Assembly (NCBI GenBank): GCA_937936615.1
Contig: CALDDN010000008.1
Span: 1-46,591, forward strand
Direction: 5' to 3'
DNA: 46,591 nucleotides
Origin: an uncultured Bacteroidia bacterium
Lineage (GTDB): Bacteria > Bacteroidota > Bacteroidia > J057 > CALDDN01
The notes beneath the pieces are model-generated. The model had not been told where the DNA came from. It worked only from the letters and a program-made list of their open reading frames with translations, and did not search any database. Shown one piece after another: positions 40,489 to 46,591 of this stretch. Numbering within the stretch: position 1 is the stretch's first letter; each line of letters begins with the position of its first letter. Both the position numbers and the translations under genes were made by a program.

Positions 40489-42681
40489 ATGAACTCCCGC
40501 TTTGGCCGCCAGCTTGTTCTGCTGCTGTTCTGGCTGGCTCCCCTCGCTGCCTGTGCGCTGCCCACGGCGCGGCTTTTCTCCCTGCAAACCGGCACTCCCC
40601 CTCTGACAGCCGCACCCGCGGCCAGCCGCCTGCTGCTCGATGTCCAGGCTCTGGAAAAGCTGCTGGCCCAAGAGCCTGAGGAATTGATCCTGTATGTGCC
40701 CCGCAACGGCCAGCCCGACTGGCAGCTGGTGCTGGCCCGCCACGAGTTGCGTACCCCTGATTTCCGCCTCACCAGTCCGGACGATCCAGACCTTGATGCC
40801 GAAAAACCCCTGCACTTTCGGGGCTATGTGGCGGGCCGAACCGATGCCACAGTAGCCCTGACGCTCGCCCACAGCGGGGTAATGGCAGTCGTCCTCTCGC
40901 CCGAGGGCAGCTACGTGCTCGGCCCCGCAGGCGGCCTGCCTACGGGTACGACCGACTACGTCCTCTATCAGGAACGCGAACTGGCCCGCCGCCCGCCCGG
41001 ACATGCCTGCGGTACCCGCGATACGCCGGACGACCCGCCCAAAGGCGACCCCGTCGACGCGATGGCCGACCAGTGCCGCTACGTAACCCTGTATCTGGAA
41101 TGCGCCTACAGCATCTACCAGCAACTCGGTTCCAGCCAGAACCGCGTCGTAACCTACATCGAAGGGCTTTATAACGTGGTGGCGATGCTGCTCGATCGCG
41201 AGCAGTATTCAACCTTGGTCAGCGAAATTCGAGTCTGGACCCAGCCCGACCCCTATCCTTTCCGCTCGCAAGACTTGGGGCGCATCATCGATGCCTTCGA
41301 GAACGCCAATCCCTTGCAGACGCGCAATTCGATCAGCCTGGGGCATCTGGTGGCGCATCAACCCGGGGTAGGAGGCATTGCCCGGTCGCTTGGTTCACTC
41401 TGCCAGTCGCCCAACCGTCGACTGGCGTTTTCGGGCCTGTACCTGCGATACGAACAGCTGCCTACCTACAGCTGGGATGTGCTGGTCATGACCCATGAAA
41501 TCGGCCATAACCTGGGCAGTCCCCACACCCATAACTGCGTTTGGGCGGGCGGTGCCATCGATGGCTGCATGCCCGTCGAGCGCAACGTCCGCTCGTGCGA
41601 GCAGCCCCCCCGTCCGGTACCGCCCTTTCAGGGCACGATTATGAGCTACTGTCATCTTGTGGAAAGGGTAGGCATTAACCTCAACCTGGGTTTTGGCCCG
41701 CAGCCGGGCGATCGGATTCGCGAGCATCTGGCTGCCTCGTCCTGTCAGCCCCGCCGAGACTGCGACTGCCACGCACCCCGTGTACCCCGCATCGTTGAGC
41801 GGCCCAGCCCGACCGAGATCGTGGTGCAGTGGATCGCCATGCCCCGCGCCTCAGGCTACGAGGTGGAGTTCCGTCGGCGTGGAGCAGACCAGTTCGGCCC
41901 TACCTTGCAGACCTCCCAGCCTTCGATTCGGCTTGAAGGCCTGCAGGCCAATGTCGATTACGAAATTCGGGTACGTACCCGCTGCAACAGCACCGCCGGC
42001 ACCCCTCGCTCGCTCTGGAGCCGTATCTTCCGTTCCGAGGGAGTCATTGGGCCTCCGGCAGGCAGCTGCCGCGGGCTGGTGGAACTGACGGCCCCCGAGG
42101 GTAGGTTCAGCGACGGCAGCCCTGCCACCAGCGACTACGCGAACAACCTCGACTGCCAGTGGCGGATTGCACCGGGTCTGGGCCAGCCCATCGAACTAGG
42201 TTTTACACGCTTTGCTACGGAAGCGGATTTCGATTGGGTGGAAATTTTCGACGGGCCGGGTTCGGGAGCACCGCGGATTGGCCGGTTTTCGGGTACGGCG
42301 TTGCCGCCGGCGGTTACGGCCCGCAGCGGTACGGCTTTCGTTCGCTTTCAGACGGACGGCTCGGTAACGGGTCGGGGCTGGGAACTGAGCTATCGTCGCC
42401 AGCCAACCGGTCGTGCTACGGCGGCGGTGTCCGACTTACGCATCACACCCAACCCCACGAGTGGCCGCGTCAGCCTGCAGATCGAGAGTGCGGCTGCTGG
42501 TCCTGCCCGCTTCGCCGCCTACGACGCACGGGGCCGCTGCGTGTTCTCGGAGCAATTCGACCGGTTGCCGGCTGGCAGCCAGACTCTGACTTTCGATGCC
42601 TCGGACTGGGCTGCAGGTCTCTATACGCTGGTACTCGAAACGCTAACGGGGATGCAGACCGGTCGCCTGATGCGGGAATAA
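40489..42681 (+). CDS. Secreted zinc metalloprotease (M12B-like) with FN3, CUB and T9SS type A sorting domains
   Basis: HEIGHNLGSPHTHNC; FN3-like PRIVERPSPTEIVVQW...; CUB-like CRGLVELTAPEGRFSDGSPATSDYANNLDCQWRI; C-term LRITPNPTSGRVSLQIES...LYTLVLETLTGMQTGRLMRE; start ATG 40489. Confidence 0.92.
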   Translation: MNSRFGRQLVLLLFWLAPLAACALPTARLFSLQTGTPPLTAAPAASRLLLDVQALEKLLAQEPEELILYVPRNGQPDWQLVLARHELRTPDFRLTSPDDPDLDAEKPLHFRGYVAGRTDATVALTLAHSGVMAVVLSPEGSYVLGPAGGLPTGTTDYVLYQERELARRPPGHACGTRDTPDDPPKGDPVDAMADQCRYVTLYLECAYSIYQQLGSSQNRVVTYIEGLYNVVAMLLDREQYSTLVSEIRVWTQPDPYPFRSQDLGRIIDAFENANPLQTRNSISLGHLVAHQPGVGGIARSLGSLCQSPNRRLAFSGLYLRYEQLPTYSWDVLVMTHEIGHNLGSPHTHNCVWAGGAIDGCMPVERNVRSCEQPPRPVPPFQGTIMSYCHLVERVGINLNLGFGPQPGDRIREHLAASSCQPRRDCDCHAPRVPRIVERPSPTEIVVQWIAMPRASGYEVEFRRRGADQFGPTLQTSQPSIRLEGLQANVDYEIRVRTRCNSTAGTPRSLWSRIFRSEGVIGPPAGSCRGLVELTAPEGRFSDGSPATSDYANNLDCQWRIAPGLGQPIELGFTRFATEADFDWVEIFDGPGSGAPRIGRFSGTALPPAVTARSGTAFVRFQTDGSVTGRGWELSYRRQPTGRATAAVSDLRITPNPTSGRVSLQIESAAAGPARFAAYDARGRCVFSEQFDRLPAGSQTLTFDASDWAAGLYTLVLETLTGMQTGRLMRE

Positions 42682-42972
42682 CTCTTCATTCGCAATACCT
42701 CTGAGTTTTCGGATTTGCGGGCGGGGGCACTTTGTCTCCGCCTGATTTCTTGTGTAAAGTCGGCAGGGTCTGACTGTTCGTGCGTAGTCATATGCGCATC
42801 AAAAGCCATGCGGTGTCGGCGTATCCTGCTGTATCGGATTAGTTGTCGTTTTAATAGCTGCTTAGTTTTTAATACTGAATTTATGACTTAGATCATAAAA
42901 AGTGTTTCGGAAATCCAACCTTAGGTGGACAGCAGTTCGTATATCCACATACGAATTTCCTTGCGACCTCTT

Positions 42973-44385
42973 ATGACTCACGCTGACTTGAACTTACTTT
43001 CGATTCTGGAACTGCTCAATTCAGACCTAATTCATTGGTTTGTACCGCAGCCTCTGTTAGCCCAAATGCTACCGAGCATTTTCAATGGCTTGATAACTGA
43101 ATCGGTAATCAGCGTGGGTGGTGAGTTGTGGTGGCTGTTGCCCTTGATTCTGGGCTTCAGTGGACTGATCGGCTGGCAGGAGTTGCAGCGGCGGCAGATG
43201 CAGAAGCAGTTGCAGGAACTGGAGGGGCGGCTGGCAGAGTCGAAGGTCGAAGCCCAAGAACTGCGCGAGAGGCTGGCCCAGCGCGAGGAATGCATCATGC
43301 ACCTGAGCCACGAGCTGCGCAACCCCTTGAACCAGGTCATCGGCGAGGCCGAGCTGGCTCTACGGGAAAACGGACGCAGCCAGTCCAAGGGCGAGCTGAA
43401 ACCGGTGCTGCGGGCCTTGCGCCGCCTGGCCTGGCGCATCGACAGCATCGAGCACTTTTACGCCCTGAGCGACAACCGCTGGGTCAGCTTACCCGAAATC
43501 GTCGATGTGGAAGCCTGGCTTCAGACGCAGGCCAGCAGCCTCGACTGCAGCGAGCTGTCCATTCGGGTGGGTTTTTCGGTTTCGATCGACAATCCTGAGC
43601 ACATCCGCCGGGCCGAGTTCAACGCGGGCGATCTGCGGACAGTTTTACGCCATCTGGTGCACAATGCCATCCGCTTTACGACCGAGGGCCAGATTACAGT
43701 CAAACTGAGCATTTCGTCCACAGCGATTGTGGCAGAAGTTTCCGACACGGGCTGCGGCTTCGATACAGCACTCCTGGATACGACGCTCATCGGGCAAGGC
43801 AATCTGGCTTTTTTTCAGGCCGACCGTTCGCGTACCAAGCAACAGCAGGGGCTGGGGCTGGGCCTGGCCATCTGCCGCGAACTGGCCCGCCGGGTGGGGG
43901 GCCACCTGCAGATCGAATCCGAAATCGGGCGCGGGACGGTGGCCCGCTTCAGCCTGCCCCTTCGGGTGGTTGAGGTGCAGCCTGCTCTCAGGCAAGCCAT
44001 TGACGATATGGCCTTACCCTCCATTCTGGTTGTGGACGACGACCCGGCCAACCAGGAGTTCATGGTCGAGGTGTGCCGACGCAACGGCTGGCAAGTCGAT
44101 GTGGCCTGGAATGGAGAGGAGGCCCTGCGTCGCGTGGAGAAAAAGCATTACGATGTGATTTTGATGGACGGGGCCATGCCCCAGATGGACGGCTTCGAGG
44201 CGACGCGGCAGATTCGCAAACTTGAGGCACAGGAGGGCCGCCAGAGTACGATTGTGGCCACAACAGGTTTGACTTCGCCGCAAGATCAACGGCATTTTTG
44301 GGAGGCCGGGGTCGACAGCTTCGTAGCCAAACCCATTGATCCGCGCGAGATCACCTCGCTCATTCGGATGCACTTGGGCAATTAG
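42973..44385 (+). CDS. Hybrid sensor histidine kinase/response regulator
   Basis: TM region, HLSHELRNPLNQVIGEAE H-box, DTGCGFD, GLGLGLAICREL, C-terminal REC VVDDDPANQEF...VILMDGAMPQMDGFEATRQIR. Confidence 0.93.
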   Translation: MTHADLNLLSILELLNSDLIHWFVPQPLLAQMLPSIFNGLITESVISVGGELWWLLPLILGFSGLIGWQELQRRQMQKQLQELEGRLAESKVEAQELRERLAQREECIMHLSHELRNPLNQVIGEAELALRENGRSQSKGELKPVLRALRRLAWRIDSIEHFYALSDNRWVSLPEIVDVEAWLQTQASSLDCSELSIRVGFSVSIDNPEHIRRAEFNAGDLRTVLRHLVHNAIRFTTEGQITVKLSISSTAIVAEVSDTGCGFDTALLDTTLIGQGNLAFFQADRSRTKQQQGLGLGLAICRELARRVGGHLQIESEIGRGTVARFSLPLRVVEVQPALRQAIDDMALPSILVVDDDPANQEFMVEVCRRNGWQVDVAWNGEEALRRVEKKHYDVILMDGAMPQMDGFEATRQIRKLEAQEGRQSTIVATTGLTSPQDQRHFWEAGVDSFVAKPIDPREITSLIRMHLGN

Positions 44386-46250
44386 GCCGGTTGGCTGCTG
44401 CCAGGGGGCTGGATTTCGATGCCGAGCATCGTCAGGTCGTCGGTTTGCTCGTACGATCCTTTCCAGGCACTGAGGCGGCGGACGATGTGCACGAGCTGCA
44501 GGCTCAGGGGTCGGTCCTGGCATTCGATCAGCGTCTGCATCAGGCGCGAGCGTTTGAATCGGCGGCCCTCGGGGCCACCTTGCTGCACGTGCAGCCCGTC
44601 GGTGGGCAAGTAGAGGCGGTCGCCAGGCTGCAGGTCGATCTGGTGCTGGGCAAAGCTGTTGGCGTGGTCGTCGTCGCCGCCTATGGGGATGATGTCGCCG
44701 CGCAGGCGGGCAATCTCGCCGCGGCGCACGAGGTAGATGCTGGAGTTGGCGGCGGCATAGTCCAAGGTCATGTACTTGCGGTCGATGACCACGATGCTGA
44801 GGCTGGCCAAGGCCCAGGCCGGCTCGTCGGTGGTCGATTTACGGCTGAACACGCGCTTGAATTCGACATCGAGTTCCGTCAGGACGCGGGCCGGATCGAT
44901 GATGCGCAGCTGCTTGATGATGCGGTTGAGGGCGTTGAGGGCGATGAAGGTGAGGAAGGAGCCGGGCACGCCGCTGCCCGAGCAGTCGCCGCAGACCAGA
45001 ATCTGCTTTTTCTGGACGCTGGCCAGCCAGTAGAAATCGCCGCTGACGGTGTACTGGGGCTGGTAGAGGATGAAGCTTTCGGGGAAGATCTCGTGCAGCT
45101 CGTTGGCCGAGGGCATGAGCGATTCCTGGATGCGCTTGGCGATCTTGAGGCTTTCGCCGATGGTGCGGGTGCTGCGTTCGAGCTGTTCGCGCTGTTCGAT
45201 GAGGCGCTGGGCGCGTTCGCTAACCTGCTGTTCCATCGAGAGGTAGAGCAGGGCATTTTCGAGGGCCGAGGCAGCCATGCGGTTGAACATGGCCAGCAGG
45301 TCGCGGTATTCGGGGCCGAAGTAGTCGTAGTGGGTACGCTGCTCGAGGATGAGGATGCCCAGCAGCACTTTACCCGAGAACAGGGGGGCACCGTAAATCG
45401 ATTTGACCCGATAAAGATGGATGTACTGGTCGTCGAGGCCCAGGTCTTCGTCGGTGGCGTTGCCCCAAGCGAGGGCTTCCTTGCGTTCGAGCAGCAGCGA
45501 GAGCAGGTAGATGGGCAGTTCGTGTTCGAAGTTATCGATTTCAACGGTCTGGAAGTGAAAGCGGTTGAGCTGCCAGGTGCCGCGGTAGATGCTCGACTGC
45601 TTGTGGTAGTCGTAGGTGATGAGGGTGGCCACCTGGGCTTGAGTCAGGCGCAGGACTTCGTGGAGCAGGTTTTCGGCCAGGGCAATGGTATGAATCTGGT
45701 CGAGGAGGCGTTCGCCGCTGCGGTGCAGGTTGGTGTAGAGTTCGAGGCGCCGGTGCTGTTCGAGGTCCTGGATATAGCGTTCGACCGACCGGACGATGCG
45801 GGCAGCCAGCTGGGGGTCGTTCTGGGGTTCGTACAGATAGCCGTCGAAGTGGGTCAGATCGCTGCTGCGGGCCAGTTCATCGGCCGAGGGGTTGCGCGTC
45901 AGGATGACGAGCTTGCGAATCTGGGGGTCGATGGCATCGAGCTGTTGGCCGAAGTGCACCAGGTCGGGGCGCGCAAGGCGGTCTTCGATCAGGGCGAGGG
46001 CCACGTTGAGGCGGCTGCGCTGCAGGCGGCGCACCAGCTCGAGGGCTTCGGCGGCACAGTCGGTCATTTCGACGCTGAAGGTCAGCCCCGTTTCCTGATC
46101 GAAGCGTTCCTGCAGGGCCTGACGCACCAGCCGGTCGGAGTGGACGACAAGAGCACAGAGTTTGCGCTGATAGGACGGGGCAAGGGTCATGCCATCGGCT
46201 GCGGTGGAAGTCGAAGGGGTCGTAGGTGCTATGGGGTTGAGCAGCTGCAT
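44382..46250 (-). CDS. REC-like/GAF/SpoIIE-type PP2C phosphatase
   Basis: N-term receiver-like domain, GAF-like region, SGDFYWLASVQKKQILVCGDCSGSGVPGSFLTFIALNALNRII and C-terminal PP2C motifs; likely ATG at 46250 (TTG at 46271 also possible). Confidence 0.92.
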   Translation of the reverse strand: MQLLNPIAPTTPSTSTAADGMTLAPSYQRKLCALVVHSDRLVRQALQERFDQETGLTFSVEMTDCAAEALELVRRLQRSRLNVALALIEDRLARPDLVHFGQQLDAIDPQIRKLVILTRNPSADELARSSDLTHFDGYLYEPQNDPQLAARIVRSVERYIQDLEQHRRLELYTNLHRSGERLLDQIHTIALAENLLHEVLRLTQAQVATLITYDYHKQSSIYRGTWQLNRFHFQTVEIDNFEHELPIYLLSLLLERKEALAWGNATDEDLGLDDQYIHLYRVKSIYGAPLFSGKVLLGILILEQRTHYDYFGPEYRDLLAMFNRMAASALENALLYLSMEQQVSERAQRLIEQREQLERSTRTIGESLKIAKRIQESLMPSANELHEIFPESFILYQPQYTVSGDFYWLASVQKKQILVCGDCSGSGVPGSFLTFIALNALNRIIKQLRIIDPARVLTELDVEFKRVFSRKSTTDEPAWALASLSIVVIDRKYMTLDYAAANSSIYLVRRGEIARLRGDIIPIGGDDDHANSFAQHQIDLQPGDRLYLPTDGLHVQQGGPEGRRFKRSRLMQTLIECQDRPLSLQLVHIVRRLSAWKGSYEQTDDLTMLGIEIQPPGSSQPA

Positions 46251-46361
46251 GCCAAGCAGTGAAGTTACCAAGATTTAGGCCAACTAAGCGCGTTGATCGG
46301 GGCGCAGGAGGGCCGGTGTGGAAAAGGAGGCGGACGCTCCAGCTTTGGAAGCAAGAAACAT

Positions 46362-46396
46362 AAAAAAAGCAGCGATCCGTTCGTGGATCGCTGCTT
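46362..46396 (-). terminator. Intrinsic terminator downstream of the 16S rRNA gene
   Basis: 12-bp perfect stem AAGCAGCGATCC/GGATCGCTGCTT with 6-nt loop; A7 on the left = U-run on the minus transcript. Confidence 0.9.
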
Positions 46397-46460
46397 GAGG
46401 TTCAGATGAGGTGGGACAGCGGGCGGATTCGGCCCGTTGGTGTACATAAAAGTACTGTAG

Positions 46461-46591
<131 letters not shown>

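Noticed and set aside
44391-46262. 623-aa plus-strand ORF antisense to the SpoIIE phosphatase
   Set aside because: Shadow ORF of a GC-rich gene; no recognisable domain, and the opposite strand encodes clear REC-like/GAF/PP2C motifs.
46397-46460. Possible tRNA in the 16S trailer
   Set aside because: Only 64 bp, no cloverleaf or T-loop GGTTCRA motif.

Overview
The window is a GC-rich bacterial chromosome segment that looks like Bacteroidota. Supporting signs are TAnnTTTG-type promoters, a T9SS sorting domain, an S46 dipeptidyl-peptidase, Shine-Dalgarno (SD)-poor starts, and the str/S10/spc/alpha gene order without tuf or adk. From left to right it holds: a minus-strand rimP-nusA-infB operon (infB cut by the left edge); a hybrid sensor kinase; rfbB-ribD-E2 acyltransferase on the minus strand; an uninterrupted ~19 kb ribosomal protein super-operon from rpsL to rplQ (10419-29229); and a mixed accessory region. 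The accessory region has an S46 peptidase, M23 peptidase, histidine kinase, enoyl-CoA hydratase, SSF symporter, GT39-like glycosyltransferase, a T9SS-exported metalloprotease, a hybrid kinase and a SpoIIE phosphatase. The right edge holds the 3' end of a 16S rRNA gene on the minus strand. The most interesting signal is at that edge. The 16S 3' tail reads GGAUGAUCUCCUUU instead of the near-universal GGAUCACCUCCUUU, so the anti-SD core CCUCC has become UCUCC. The adjacent helix 45 is perfectly paired. The same 16S gene is followed after ~64 bp by a strong intrinsic terminator and then an unrelated protein gene, so it appears unlinked from 23S/5S on its 3' side. Several ribosomal proteins in the operon (uS3, uS17, bL17, uL22, uS5) carry low-complexity terminal extensions. 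Together these suggest a translation apparatus diverged at the mRNA-recognition end. All calls come from reading the sequence and the ORF track; no database search was run.
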